Assembly (NCBI GenBank): GCA_025992895.1 | Contig: DAJPGA010000001.1 | Location: 1,805,001-1,869,000, forward strand | Direction of reading: 5' to 3' | Length of the DNA stretch: 64,000 nucleotides | DNA from: Veillonellaceae bacterium | GTDB lineage: Bacteria; Bacillota; Negativicutes; Veillonellales; Dialisteraceae | Part shown: positions 17,136 through 25,516 of the stretch, piece after piece | How the letters are laid out: every line of letters starts with the position of its first letter | How positions within the stretch are numbered: position 1 is the stretch's first letter | Position numbers and translations under genes: made by a program | Notes under the pieces: model-generated | The model's input: the letters and a program-made list of their open reading frames with translations, nothing else | Databases searched by the model: none | What the model was told of the DNA's origin: nothing

Positions 17136-17564
17136 ATGGAATTCAAAAAAATCCTTGTTCCGGTTGATGGTTCTGATCCATCCATGAACGCATTCCATTG
17201 TGCACTGGATCTGGCAAAAGCACACAAGACAGAAATGATTCTGCTCTACGTCATCGATGCCAATGAAATGTTCTATGCAACCAATCAGGTCATGCTGTCC
17301 GGCGAATTCTTCGAAACCATGAAGGGTGTAGGCACCAAACTGATCGAAAAGCTGGAGAGCGAGCTTCCTGAAGATGTTCCCCACAAGTCCATCTGTGTCG
17401 TAGGCATACCTGGTGAAACAGCATCGGATATTGCCAAGTCAGAAGAAGTAGACCTCATCGTCATGGGCAACAGCGGCAAAGGCGCATTCAATGCTTTCGT
17501 CACCGGCAGTGTCAGCCAGTACGTTATCCACCACGTAGAATGCCCGGTTCTGATTGTCAAGTAA
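17136..17564 (+). CDS. Universal stress protein 1
   Basis: The 142-residue UspA-fold protein begins MEFKKILVPVDGSDPS and has the ATP-binding pattern G-x2-G-x9-G-S in GNSGKGAFNAFVTGS near the C-terminus, placing it in the ATP-binding class. It ends with the family strand CPVLIVK. The ATG at 17136 has AGGTGA at proper spacing. A GTG three codons upstream is also in frame but poorly placed. It is the first of five paralogues in tandem, transcribed from its own promoter. Usp proteins are cytoplasmic dimers linked to starvation and redox stress, and the specific role here is unknown. Confidence 0.92.
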   Translation: MEFKKILVPVDGSDPSMNAFHCALDLAKAHKTEMILLYVIDANEMFYATNQVMLSGEFFETMKGVGTKLIEKLESELPEDVPHKSICVVGIPGETASDIAKSEEVDLIVMGNSGKGAFNAFVTGSVSQYVIHHVECPVLIVK

Positions 17565-17583
17565 TAAGAGTTTACAAAAGAAT

Positions 17584-17624
17584 CCGCATGTTTCTTCCTG
17601 AGAAGTGAATTATCGTGCATGCGG
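17584..17624 (+). repeat. Inverted repeat in the usp1-usp2 spacer
   Basis: CCGCATG at 17584-17590 and CATGCGG at 17618-17624 can form a hairpin between usp genes 1 and 2. No T-run follows, so it is not a standard terminator. It may be an mRNA-processing or regulatory element. Confidence 0.5.
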
Positions 17625-17667
17625 TCTGTCTTTTCCCTGATTTGAATTCATAAGGAGAATGATCAAA

Positions 17668-18096
17668 ATGGAATTCAAAAAAATTCTTGTTCCGGTCGAT
17701 GGCTCGGAAGCCGCCGGAAACGCTCTGCACTATGCTGTAAACATGGCAAGAAATCATGGTTCTTCCATTACCCTGATCAGCGTTGTTGATGCCAATGATC
17801 TTCTGAGAGAAACCAATGACGTCATGCTGACCGACGAATTCATGGAAACCCTCAAAGCCGAAGGCAAGGAAATCGTTGCCCAGGCTGCCAAGGACATTCC
17901 GGAAGAGATTCCCCATGATGAAGTCACCGTCCTGGGCACACCAGGCTATCTCATTGCCAAACACGCTGAAGAAGAAGGCGTAGACCTTATTGTTATGGGC
18001 AACAGCGGCAAAGGCGCATTTTCTTCCTTTGTTACCGGCAGTGTCAGCCAGTATGTCATTCACTACGTAAAATGCCCTGTACTGATTGTTAAATAA
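17668..18096 (+). CDS. Universal stress protein 2
   Basis: The 142 residues begin MEFKKILVPVDGSEAA, identical over the first 13 residues to usp 1, and carry the ATP motif GNSGKGAFSSFVTGS. Two in-frame ATGs occur. The second (17668) is chosen because AAGGAG lies about 10 nt upstream, while the first would be only 2 nt away. No promoter of the shared type was found in the spacer, so it is probably read through from usp 1. A terminator follows. Confidence 0.92.
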   Translation: MEFKKILVPVDGSEAAGNALHYAVNMARNHGSSITLISVVDANDLLRETNDVMLTDEFMETLKAEGKEIVAQAAKDIPEEIPHDEVTVLGTPGYLIAKHAEEEGVDLIVMGNSGKGAFSSFVTGSVSQYVIHYVKCPVLIVK

Positions 18097-18099
18097 ATA

Positions 18100-18138
18100 A
18101 TGAGCCCGGATATCCATCTTCCGGGCTCATTTTGTATT
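18100..18138 (+). terminator. Terminator after usp gene 2
   Basis: ATGAGCCCGG at 18100-18109 pairs perfectly with CCGGGCTCAT at 18121-18130, then TTTTGT. Confidence 0.85.
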
Positions 18139-18162
18139 TCGAAGGATATAAAATTAATTCAT

Positions 18163-18191
18163 TTTACTTTTCCAGCCGATTGTGCTGTAAT
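18163..18191 (+). promoter_or_regulatory. Promoter of usp gene 3 (shared-type promoter B)
   Basis: TTTACT at 18163-18168, 17-nt spacer, TGTAAT at 18186-18191, continuing as AAAG. It closely resembles the promoters at 17023 and 18784. Confidence 0.75.
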
Positions 18192-18248
18192 AAAGACAGG
18201 AAGGTTGGTATTTCTATTCATTTTCATTATCCGGAGGGTGTGATCATT

Positions 18249-18677
18249 ATGGAAATCAAGACAATTCTTATCCCGGTCGATGGCTCTGAACCTGCCGAGA
18301 ATGCATTCCGTTACGGCGTAGGGCTGGCAGAAGAGAATGGAGCCACTATCGTTCTTCTCCACGTTCTGGATGCCAATGAAACATACTATGCAACAAACCG
18401 TGTGATGCTGGCTGGCGGTATGCTCGACGAAAGAAAAGAAACCGCACAGAGAGTCATGGATCAGATGAAATCTCAGGTTCCGGAAGGAATCACCTGCAAA
18501 ACAGTCATTGCAGCCGGCGTTCCTGGTGAAACAGCGTGCCGCACTGCAAAAGAAGAAAATGCTGATTTGATTGTAGTAGGCAACAGCGGCAAGGGCGCCA
18601 TTTCCTCCTTCGTTATGGGAAGCGTCAGCCGTTACATCATTCATCATGTACACTGCCCTGTCCTTGTCGTCAAATAA
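18249..18677 (+). CDS. Universal stress protein 3
   Basis: The 142-residue Usp paralogue starts MEIKTILIPVDGSEPA. The ATP motif is GNSGKGAISSFVMGS, and it ends CPVLVVK. The ATG at 18249 follows CGGAGGG. Longer upstream frames run through the promoter and are rejected. It is transcribed alone from its own promoter and terminator. Confidence 0.92.
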   Translation: MEIKTILIPVDGSEPAENAFRYGVGLAEENGATIVLLHVLDANETYYATNRVMLAGGMLDERKETAQRVMDQMKSQVPEGITCKTVIAAGVPGETACRTAKEENADLIVVGNSGKGAISSFVMGSVSRYIIHHVHCPVLVVK

Positions 18678-18688
18678 ACAGAATTCTC

Positions 18689-18716
18689 AAAGACCGCTTT
18701 TGCGGTCTTTTTTTAT
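18689..18716 (+). terminator. Terminator after usp gene 3
   Basis: AGACCGC at 18691-18697 pairs with GCGGTCT at 18702-18708 around TTTT, followed by seven Ts. Confidence 0.9.
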
Positions 18717-18783
18717 TCCTCTCCCCCTGTTTTTCTTCTGCACTTCATTGAAATACCTATGCACCACTATAAAAATAAACAAT

Positions 18784-18812
18784 TTTACTTTTTGATATCT
18801 ATATGTTGTAAT
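18784..18812 (+). promoter_or_regulatory. Promoter of usp genes 4 and 5 (shared-type promoter C)
   Basis: TTTACT at 18784-18789, 17-nt spacer, TGTAAT at 18807-18812, continuing as TAAG. This is the third copy of the shared promoter type. Confidence 0.75.
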
Positions 18813-18883
18813 TAAGATAAGAGCGGTGTTTCCAAAATCCTTTTGGATTTATTAATTTAATCAAGACAAGAAGGTGTCCCCCC

Positions 18884-19312
18884 ATGGAAACAAAAAAAAT
18901 TCTAGTTCCAGTCGACGGATCAGAACCTGCAAACCGTGCCTTCCACATTGCACTCGATCTGGCTGCCAAAGACAAAGCAGAAGTCACGCTTATTGATGTC
19001 GTCGATGTCAATGACATGCTCTATGCAACAAGCAAGGTCATGATCTCCCCTGAGTTCTATACGACCATCAAGAGAAAAGGGAAAGAACTCATTACGGAAC
19101 TGGAAAAGGAAATTCCTGAATCCATCCCCCACTCCACTGAAATTCATGTCGGTCTTCCGGGCCAGATGATTGCCAGTGTCGCAAAAGAAGGTCATTTTGA
19201 TCTGATCATCATGGGCAACAGCGGCAAGGGAGCTCTTGATGCTTTCGTCACAGGAAGCGTCAGCCAGTATGTCATTCATCATGCCAACTGCCCGGTCATG
19301 ATTGTTAAATAA
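18884..19312 (+). CDS. Universal stress protein 4
   Basis: The 142-residue Usp paralogue starts METKKILVPVDGSEPA and has the ATP motif GNSGKGALDAFVTGS. GAAGGTG precedes the ATG. The next usp gene starts 18 nt after its stop, so the two form a bicistron under the third shared-type promoter. Confidence 0.92.
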   Translation: METKKILVPVDGSEPANRAFHIALDLAAKDKAEVTLIDVVDVNDMLYATSKVMISPEFYTTIKRKGKELITELEKEIPESIPHSTEIHVGLPGQMIASVAKEGHFDLIIMGNSGKGALDAFVTGSVSQYVIHHANCPVMIVK

Positions 19313-19330
19313 GGAAGCGAGATAGAATCC

Positions 19331-19816
19331 ATGGAAATGAAGAAAATCCTTGTCCCGATCGACGGGTCCGAACCATCAAAAAATGCATTCAAGCTGGCTC
19401 TTGCGCTGGCTTCAAAAATGGACAGCGAAGTCATCCTTCTCAATGTTGCTGATGTCAATGAAATGACATATCCGGTCGAACAATTTGATATCCTGACCGA
19501 TTCTTATTTCGGCAAGAAGGATATGCCTGCCGGCGAGTACAAAGATTACCGTGCAGACGTATTCAAGGCAGCCAACGAAAAAGGCAATGAATTGACAAGG
19601 GAACTCGTTGAACAGATCCCGGAGGGTATTACCTATACTGTTACAACGAAGATCGGCACCCCAGGCCCGACCATTGTCAGAGCTGTCAAGGAACTGGAAG
19701 CTGACATGGTCGTCATGGGAAACAGCGGCAAAGGTGCCCTTTCCTCCTTCGTCACCGGCAGCGTCAGCCAGTACGTCATGCATCATGTAGAATGCCCGGT
19801 AACAATTGTTAAATAA
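19331..19816 (+). CDS. Universal stress protein 5, with central insertion
   Basis: This Usp paralogue has 161 residues and is about 19 residues longer than its four neighbours. The extra length lies in the middle (about residues 48-75, including DILTDSYFGKKDMP), in the region that contacts the nucleotide and dimer partner in known Usp structures. The ATP motif GNSGKGALSSFVTGS is intact. It is co-transcribed with usp 4 and closes the cluster. Confidence 0.92.
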   Translation: MEMKKILVPIDGSEPSKNAFKLALALASKMDSEVILLNVADVNEMTYPVEQFDILTDSYFGKKDMPAGEYKDYRADVFKAANEKGNELTRELVEQIPEGITYTVTTKIGTPGPTIVRAVKELEADMVVMGNSGKGALSSFVTGSVSQYVMHHVECPVTIVK

Positions 19817-19825
19817 TCACCCAGT

Positions 19826-19867
19826 AAAAAAGACTGCGAACACGAATGTGTTCACAGTCTTTTTTTA
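19826..19867. terminator. Bidirectional terminator between usp 5 and mscS
   Basis: AGACTGcGAACAC at 19831-19843 pairs with GTGTTCaCAGTCT at 19848-19860 with A- and T-runs on either side, so it serves both convergent genes. Confidence 0.9.
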
Positions 19868-19876
19868 TTTTACCGG

Positions 19877-20731
19877 TCAGTCTTTTACCTGATGGACGAC
19901 GACCTGCGGGAACGGGATATCGATTCCTGCATCATCGAGTTTCTTCTTGATAGCTATATACAGTTCATTCTGCGCCGTGAAATAATCTTCACTCGGAACC
20001 GTTGCACGGATGTAGATATTAATGGAAGAATCCCCGAGTCCATTGACATAAATGGCGATATCATCCTTGTTCATGACATACTTATTCTCATGGAGCACTT
20101 CTTTCAGAAGCTCAATGCAGTAAGCAAGGTCCGTACCATAACCTACACCGATATTGAACTGCAAATTTCTCGTATTAAACGAAGAATAGTTCATGATGAC
20201 ACTATTTGTGAGTGAGGAATTCGGTATGACGATCATCTGATTTCCCATTGTGGAAATCTCCGTGTACATAATCCGGATATCAACAACCGTTCCCTGATTC
20301 GTTCCTACTGCAATATAATCCCCCACGCTGAACGGGCGGAAAATCAAAATGAAAATGCCCGAAGCAACGTTTCCGATGTTGTCTTTAAGACCGAGGCCGA
20401 TAGCAAGTCCGATACCGCCGAAAGCAGCTGCGAGCGTTCCTGCTGCCACGCCGGCTGTACTCAGTGCGATAATGGTAACGATGGCCAGGCAGAAGAAAAA
20501 TGCAATCTCACTGACAAAACTTCTGGCTGATGGATCGACCTTCCCTTTTTCAAGGATTTTGATGATCCCCCGCCGGATATACCGGCAGATCACATACCCG
20601 ACAACAAATATGATAATTGCTTCAAGGAGATCGATACCCCTGTTGAAAGCAAAATTTTCTAATCCGTTTATTACTTTGGCCGTGATTCCGACTTCGTCAG
20701 TAACCACTTTTGTAACTACATTTGGTTCCAC
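19877..20731 (-). CDS. mscS: Small-conductance mechanosensitive channel, MscS family
   Basis: This 284-residue inner-membrane channel has three membrane segments (about residues 30-55, 75-98 and 103-130). The pore helix is rich in Ala/Gly (GTLAAAFGGIGLAIGLGLKD), and the MscS signature NVASGIFILIFRPFSVGDYI follows, then a cytoplasmic beta/mixed domain. It opens under membrane tension during hypo-osmotic shock. The start codon is GTG at 20731 behind AAAGGAAGAG. It sits convergent to the stress-protein cluster. Confidence 0.92.
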   Translation of the reverse strand: MEPNVVTKVVTDEVGITAKVINGLENFAFNRGIDLLEAIIIFVVGYVICRYIRRGIIKILEKGKVDPSARSFVSEIAFFFCLAIVTIIALSTAGVAAGTLAAAFGGIGLAIGLGLKDNIGNVASGIFILIFRPFSVGDYIAVGTNQGTVVDIRIMYTEISTMGNQMIVIPNSSLTNSVIMNYSSFNTRNLQFNIGVGYGTDLAYCIELLKEVLHENKYVMNKDDIAIYVNGLGDSSINIYIRATVPSEDYFTAQNELYIAIKKKLDDAGIDIPFPQVVVHQVKD

Positions 20732-20832
20732 AGTCTCTTCCTTTCTTGATACTTATACCAGATCATTCCTCTTTATTCTAACATATGAGAAAGGAGCAGA
20801 CAGGGAATTCATGAAATTTTATAAAGCAACGT

Positions 20833-20863
20833 AAAAAGAGCCGCTGATTTTGCGGCTCTTTTT
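20833..20863. terminator. Terminator of folD
   Basis: AAGAGCCGC pairs with GCGGCTCTT around TGATTTT, with A-run and T-run on each side. It lies just past the folD stop. Confidence 0.9.
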
Positions 20864-20869
20864 TGTTCT

Positions 20870-21721
20870 TTAATCGCGGATGAATTTCTCTCCGGCTTTG
20901 ATGATATTCTCGATGACCATGGCTGTCGTTACGCTTCCTACGCCCCCGGGAACCGGAGTGATGCATCCGGCCTTCTCAGAGACATTGTCATAATCAACAT
21001 CGCCAACGGTCTTTCCGTTTACACGGTTGATGCCCACGTCAATGACAACGGCACCTTCTTTGACCATATCCGCTGTCACGTATCCAGGCTTCCCGACAGC
21101 AGCGACAAGAATATCAGCCTCGCGAGTCAGGCTTGCCAGATCCTTTGTATGAGAGTGGCAGATCGTTACTGTTGCATTCTCCTTCAGGAGCATAATGGAA
21201 ACCGGTTTCCCGATGACATTGCTGCGCCCTATGACGACGACGCGCTTTCCATTCATTTCAATCTTATAATGTTTCAGGATTGCCATGACGGCGCGCGGTG
21301 TATTTCCGAAGAGTCCGTCTTTCCCGGCAAAAAGTCTTCCCGCATTCATGTCCGTCAGTCCGTCGACATCCTTATCCGGATCAATGAGTGCAATCATCTT
21401 TTCAGGATCAATCTGCTCCGGAAGCGGCATCATCATAAGAATGCCTGTTATTTCATCATCATTGCTGAGATCGGTGATCAATTTTCCAAGCTCATCTTCG
21501 CTGACATCTTCGGCTTCCTTGAATATGCCTGAATTGATGCCATAACTTTTAGCAGCTTTCTGCATGAAGGATGCATACATGGCAGAGGGCTTGCTGTCAC
21601 CCGCCAGAATGATGGCAAGCTTTGGTTCATACCTCTTCGCCTTGAGGTTTGCCAGGCGTTCTGCCAGTTCCCTTTCAAGAGCTGCTGCTACTTCTTTTCC
21701 ATCTAAAATCATTGCTGCCAT
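20870..21721 (-). CDS. folD: Bifunctional methylene-THF dehydrogenase / methenyl-THF cyclohydrolase
   Basis: FolD interconverts 5,10-methylene-, 5,10-methenyl- and 10-formyl-THF with NADP. The 283 residues have the expected length. Visible blocks include the catalytic-lysine region SAMYASFMQKAAKSYGI, GILMMMPLPEQID, KDVDGLTDMNAG, the nucleotide-binding VVVIGRSNVIGKPVS, and the C-terminal TPVPGGVGSVTTAM. The ATG at 21721 (MAAMILDGKEVA) matches the family start and follows the fhs stop immediately. A longer frame overlapping fhs is less likely. Together with Fhs it forms a formate-to-C1-THF module. Confidence 0.95.
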   Translation of the reverse strand: MAAMILDGKEVAAALERELAERLANLKAKRYEPKLAIILAGDSKPSAMYASFMQKAAKSYGINSGIFKEAEDVSEDELGKLITDLSNDDEITGILMMMPLPEQIDPEKMIALIDPDKDVDGLTDMNAGRLFAGKDGLFGNTPRAVMAILKHYKIEMNGKRVVVIGRSNVIGKPVSIMLLKENATVTICHSHTKDLASLTREADILVAAVGKPGYVTADMVKEGAVVIDVGINRVNGKTVGDVDYDNVSEKAGCITPVPGGVGSVTTAMVIENIIKAGEKFIRD

Positions 21722-21722
21722 A

Positions 21723-23390
21723 TCAGAAGAGCCCCGTAATATTTCCTTCGTCATCTACATCGATACGTTCAGCAGCCGGACGGCGTGGAAGCCCCGGCAT
21801 CGTCATGATCTTGCCAGTCAGAGCGACGACAAAGCCTGCACCGGCAGATACTTTGACTTCTCTGACATGGAGTGTAAATCCTGAAGGTGCTCCCAGCTTG
21901 GACGGATCATCGCTGAAGGATACCGGTGTCTTTGCAATGCAGACAGGCATCTTTCCGTATCCCATTTCTTCAATGTGCGCGAGTTCCTTTGCAGCAGCAC
22001 CATCAAATGCTACGCCGTCAGCACCATAGATTTCCTTTGCAATGGTTTCAATCTTTTCTTTAAGGGAAAGGTCCAGATCATAAAGCGGCTTGTAATTGGA
22101 TCCCTGATCAATAGCTGCCAGTACTTTTTCACCCAGATCAAGTCCGCCTTCACCACCGTCAGCAAAGACAGTGGATTCAGCAACAGGTACGCCGGCTTCC
22201 TTGCATGCTTCGAAAACGACTTTCTTTTCTTCTTCTGTATCGGACGGGAACATGTTCAAAGCAACTACGATCGGAAGGCCGTACTTCTTCAGGTTGTGCA
22301 TATGGCGGAGCAGGTTCGGAAGTCCTCTCTTTACAGCTTCGGGATCGGATTCTGTCAGTTCGTTCTTTGCTTTTCCGCCGTTCATCTTCAATGCTCGGAT
22401 AGTAGCGACGAGGACTGCAGCATCTGGTTTAAGACCTGCGAAACGGCACTTGATGTCCAGGAATTTTTCTGCGCCAAGGTCAGCACCGAAGCCTGCTTCC
22501 GTAACGACATAATCAGCAAGATGCAGCGCTGTTCTTGTTGCCAGGACAGAGTTGCATCCGTGAGCGATATTGGCAAACGGGCCGCCGTGAATGAAGGCCG
22601 GAACATGTTCGAGTGTCTGTACCAGGTTTGGTTTCAGCGCATCCTTCATCAGTGCGGTCATAGCCCCCTGTGCATGAATGTCGCCAGCAGTAACCGGTTT
22701 ATTATCATAGGTATAGCCGACAATGATTCTTGCAAATCTTTCTTTCATGTCATGGATGGAATCTGCCAGGCAGAGGATAGCCATAACTTCGGAAGCGACG
22801 GTAATATCGAAGCCGCCTTCTCTTGGCACGCCGTTTGCATGGCCGCCAAGACCTACAACGATATGACGGAGAACACGGTCATTCATATCCATGACGCGGT
22901 TCCATACGACGCGTCTGGGATCAATGTTGAGTTCATTTCCCTGCTGGATATGGTTGTCGACCATAGCTGCCAGAAGGTTATGCGCAGCTGTGATGGCATG
23001 AAGGTCTCCGGTGAAATGAAGGTTGATGTCTTCCATCGGTACGACCTGGGAATAGCCGCCGCCGGCAGCGCCGCCTTTTATGCCCATGCATGGTCCAAGG
23101 GATGGTTCACGCAGGCAGATCATCGTCTTTTTGCCCAGTTTAGACAGAGCCTGTCCGAGGCCGACGGTCGTCGTTGTCTTGCCTTCTCCGGCAGGTGTTG
23201 GTGAAATAGCTGTCACAAGAATCAGCTTCCCCTGTGGTTTTGACAGCACCTCATTCGTGAATTTCAAGGATACTTTGGCTTTGTACGGTCCGTAATTTTC
23301 CAGATTTTCAGGAGCAATACCGACTTTCTCACCAATCTCAACAATCGGTTTCATCTCCGCTTTCTGTGCGATTTCAATGTCACTCAGCAT
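21723..23390 (-). CDS. fhs: Formate-tetrahydrofolate ligase
   Basis: Fhs makes 10-formyl-THF from formate, THF and ATP. The 555 residues match the family. The ATP site is seen in [19 protein letters not shown], and further signatures are [22 protein letters not shown] (shown in part) and [14 protein letters not shown]. It sits directly upstream of folD in one unit, giving C1 units for purine and amino-acid synthesis from formate, common in anaerobes. AAAGGGG precedes the ATG, and an extended -10 lies upstream. Confidence 0.96.
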   Translation of the reverse strand: MLSDIEIAQKAEMKPIVEIGEKVGIAPENLENYGPYKAKVSLKFTNEVLSKPQGKLILVTAISPTPAGEGKTTTTVGLGQALSKLGKKTMICLREPSLGPCMGIKGGAAGGGYSQVVPMEDINLHFTGDLHAITAAHNLLAAMVDNHIQQGNELNIDPRRVVWNRVMDMNDRVLRHIVVGLGGHANGVPREGGFDITVASEVMAILCLADSIHDMKERFARIIVGYTYDNKPVTAGDIHAQGAMTALMKDALKPNLVQTLEHVPAFIHGGPFANIAHGCNSVLATRTALHLADYVVTEAGFGADLGAEKFLDIKCRFAGLKPDAAVLVATIRALKMNGGKAKNELTESDPEAVKRGLPNLLRHMHNLKKYGLPIVVALNMFPSDTEEEKKVVFEACKEAGVPVAESTVFADGGEGGLDLGEKVLAAIDQGSNYKPLYDLDLSLKEKIETIAKEIYGADGVAFDGAAAKELAHIEEMGYGKMPVCIAKTPVSFSDDPSKLGAPSGFTLHVREVKVSAGAGFVVALTGKIMTMPGLPRRPAAERIDVDDEGNITGLF

Positions 23391-23442
23391 CTCTTTTTTC
23401 CCCTTTCATGGCAACGGTGAAATAAAGGTAAATCTTTATTTA

Positions 23443-23448
23443 TTATAG
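23443..23448 (-). promoter_or_regulatory. Extended -10 promoter of fhs-folD
   Basis: Minus strand TGCTATAAT (TG-n-TATAAT) about 55 nt upstream of fhs. No good -35 was seen, which fits an extended -10 promoter. Confidence 0.6.
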
Positions 23449-23518
23449 CATGCAAGACACTATGCCGCATAAAAACGTACAGGAAATATGGTCATTTTAT
23501 GTTTTGGAAAACCGACAG

Positions 23519-23549
23519 CAAAAAACTCTCCCCCGAAGGAAGAGTCTTT
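23519..23549 (-). terminator. Terminator of the PASTA penicillin-binding protein gene
   Basis: ACTCTTCC and GGGGAGAGT (minus strand) form a stem with a TTCG loop, followed by a T-run. Confidence 0.85.
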
Positions 23550-23551
23550 TA

Positions 23552-25516
23552 TTACTGCCGGAAATATACGTGGACGCTTGAACCTCTCTTTACAGTTGCC
23601 CCGATTCCGGGATCCTGTTTGTAAGCATAGCCGCTTCCTTCAGGCTGGAAGCCAAGCCCAGCGCGGGTCAGCCATTCTCCCGTGTCGCGGATCGTCCATC
23701 CTGTAAAGCTTGGAAGCCTGAATTCCTTCACATCTTCTGATGGAATTGCAGGCTTGTACGTTTCAATATCCTTTGCTTTCGGCTTTGCATGTGTTGCTTC
23801 ATCTTCCAGTGTCGGTACTGCAAGGTAATGCATGATATGCGTCATGGCTTCCTTGAAAACAGGAGCTGCTACCTGGCCGCCATAGTAGACGCCTTTTGGT
23901 GTATCCAGTACGACAAGGCATATAGCCCTTGGATCTTCCGTAGGGCCGAAGCCGCAGAAGGATGCAATGTACTGATTTTTAAGATACCCGCCGTTGACTG
24001 CATCGATTTTCTGTGCCGTACCTGTTTTTCCTGCCATATGGTAGCCGTCAACCTGCGCATTTGTGCCGCCGCCGGATGCGACTTCCTTTTCCATCATGTC
24101 CTTGACTTCATCAGCCACTTCCTTGGATACAGGATTTCCGCTGATTTCCGTCTGATTGACCTTGTAATCGCTTCCATCCGGATTCTTGATTTCCTTGATG
24201 ATATGCGGCTTGACCATTTGTCCGCCGTTGGCCAGGGCGCTGTATGCCTGTACCATCTGGAGCGGTGTTACTGCAATGCCCTGCCCGATGGACATGGTCG
24301 CCACATCGATAGCGCGCATTTCCTTCGGATTGAAGAGAATACCCGATCCCTCGCCTGGAAGATCGATTCCGGTCGGCTTCCCGAAACCGAATTTCTTTGC
24401 ATATTCCGTCAGTATATCTCCGCCGGTCAGCAGCCCTATATGGGCAAAGCCTGTATTGATGGAGAATTTCAGGATATCAACGAGACGGACATCACCATAG
24501 GATTCATCATCCCAGTTCCTGATGGCGTGGCCGGATGCCCAGACTGCCCCGGGATCGTGCCAGACACGCTGCGTGTCATACGTTTTGGCTGCCAGAGCAG
24601 CCGCTGCAATGACCGGCTTGAATGTCGATCCTGGTTCGTAAATATCGACGACCGCACGGTTCTTGAACTCTGCTTCTGTGGCCTTGTCAAAGTGGTTCGG
24701 ATCATAAGAAGGCCTGTTCCCAAGCGCAAGGATAGCTCCTGTCTTAGGATCCATGACGATAATGATGCCGCCGGATGCTTTGGTGCTTGCCATAGCACGG
24801 TCGAGCGCTCTTTCTGCATAGAACTGGATATTCTGATCGATTGTGAGATAGACGGATCGTTCATTTTCAGCCTTGTAAGGGGCAAGGGCCGACTCCAGAA
24901 TCGGATTTCCTCGGGCATCGGTCAGAAGCATCTGCTTGCTCTTGCCTCCGCGGATCAGGTCATCCAGCGACATTTCAAGCCCGTCAAGCCCCTTGTCATC
25001 GAGACCTACAAAGCCCAGCACATTCGCTGCCATAGGACCATTGGGGTAGAAGCGGCGGCTTTCATCGAAGAAGCCGAAGCCCTTCCACCCTTTTTCCTTG
25101 ATCAGTGCCTGCACTTTATCAGAATCTTCCGGATCCATCACACGCTCCAGCCATACGAAACGTGTTTTCCTTGACATGGCCTTCGCCAGGTCTGATTCAT
25201 TTTTCTTCAGGATCGGAGCGAGGTCTTTCGCTGCTTCTGCCGCACTGACGTTCATTGTCCCGGGATCTGCATACAGTGATTTGACCATGATGGAAAAAGC
25301 AAGTTCCTTGCCGTTCGTATCGTAGATTGTTCCTCTTGGTGAATAGAGTGTCTGCACGCCTTCGGTCTGGTTCATCGCCATTTCCTCATACTGGCTTCCG
25401 CGGGCAATCTGGATCCATCCAAGTCTTCCAGCAAGCAAAAATCCGACGATGCATAGGACGCCCGCCATCTTCCTGCTTCTGGATTTCATGATTTTTTCAG
25501 GACCTGATTTACTCAT
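23552..25516 (-). CDS. Class B penicillin-binding protein with PASTA domain (FtsI/SpoVD type)
   Basis: This 654-residue peptidoglycan transpeptidase has an N-terminal membrane anchor (about residues 17-36), a dimerisation domain with SPRGTIYDTNGKELA, and a transpeptidase domain. The catalytic Ser297 is in GSTFK, with SIN at 352-354 and KTGTAQ at 497-502. A single PASTA domain covers about 595-654 (PSFTGWTIRDTGEWLTRAGL). PASTA-bearing FtsI homologues work in septal wall synthesis. Without the rest of a dcw cluster nearby, the precise role (division versus an accessory PBP) is inferred. Its start overlaps the CCA-enzyme stop by 8 nt, so both are translated from one message. Confidence 0.93.
   Translation of the reverse strand: MSKSGPEKIMKSRSRKMAGVLCIVGFLLAGRLGWIQIARGSQYEEMAMNQTEGVQTLYSPRGTIYDTNGKELAFSIMVKSLYADPGTMNVSAAEAAKDLAPILKKNESDLAKAMSRKTRFVWLERVMDPEDSDKVQALIKEKGWKGFGFFDESRRFYPNGPMAANVLGFVGLDDKGLDGLEMSLDDLIRGGKSKQMLLTDARGNPILESALAPYKAENERSVYLTIDQNIQFYAERALDRAMASTKASGGIIIVMDPKTGAILALGNRPSYDPNHFDKATEAEFKNRAVVDIYEPGSTFKPVIAAAALAAKTYDTQRVWHDPGAVWASGHAIRNWDDESYGDVRLVDILKFSINTGFAHIGLLTGGDILTEYAKKFGFGKPTGIDLPGEGSGILFNPKEMRAIDVATMSIGQGIAVTPLQMVQAYSALANGGQMVKPHIIKEIKNPDGSDYKVNQTEISGNPVSKEVADEVKDMMEKEVASGGGTNAQVDGYHMAGKTGTAQKIDAVNGGYLKNQYIASFCGFGPTEDPRAICLVVLDTPKGVYYGGQVAAPVFKEAMTHIMHYLAVPTLEDEATHAKPKAKDIETYKPAIPSEDVKEFRLPSFTGWTIRDTGEWLTRAGLGFQPEGSGYAYKQDPGIGATVKRGSSVHVYFRQ

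Noticed and set aside
21975..23204. 409-codon open frame on the plus strand
   Set aside because: It is antisense to fhs, which is fully recognisable.
23789..25174. 461-codon open frame on the plus strand
   Set aside because: It is fully antisense to the PASTA penicillin-binding protein, whose motifs are intact; composition is Cys/His/Arg-rich as expected for a shadow.
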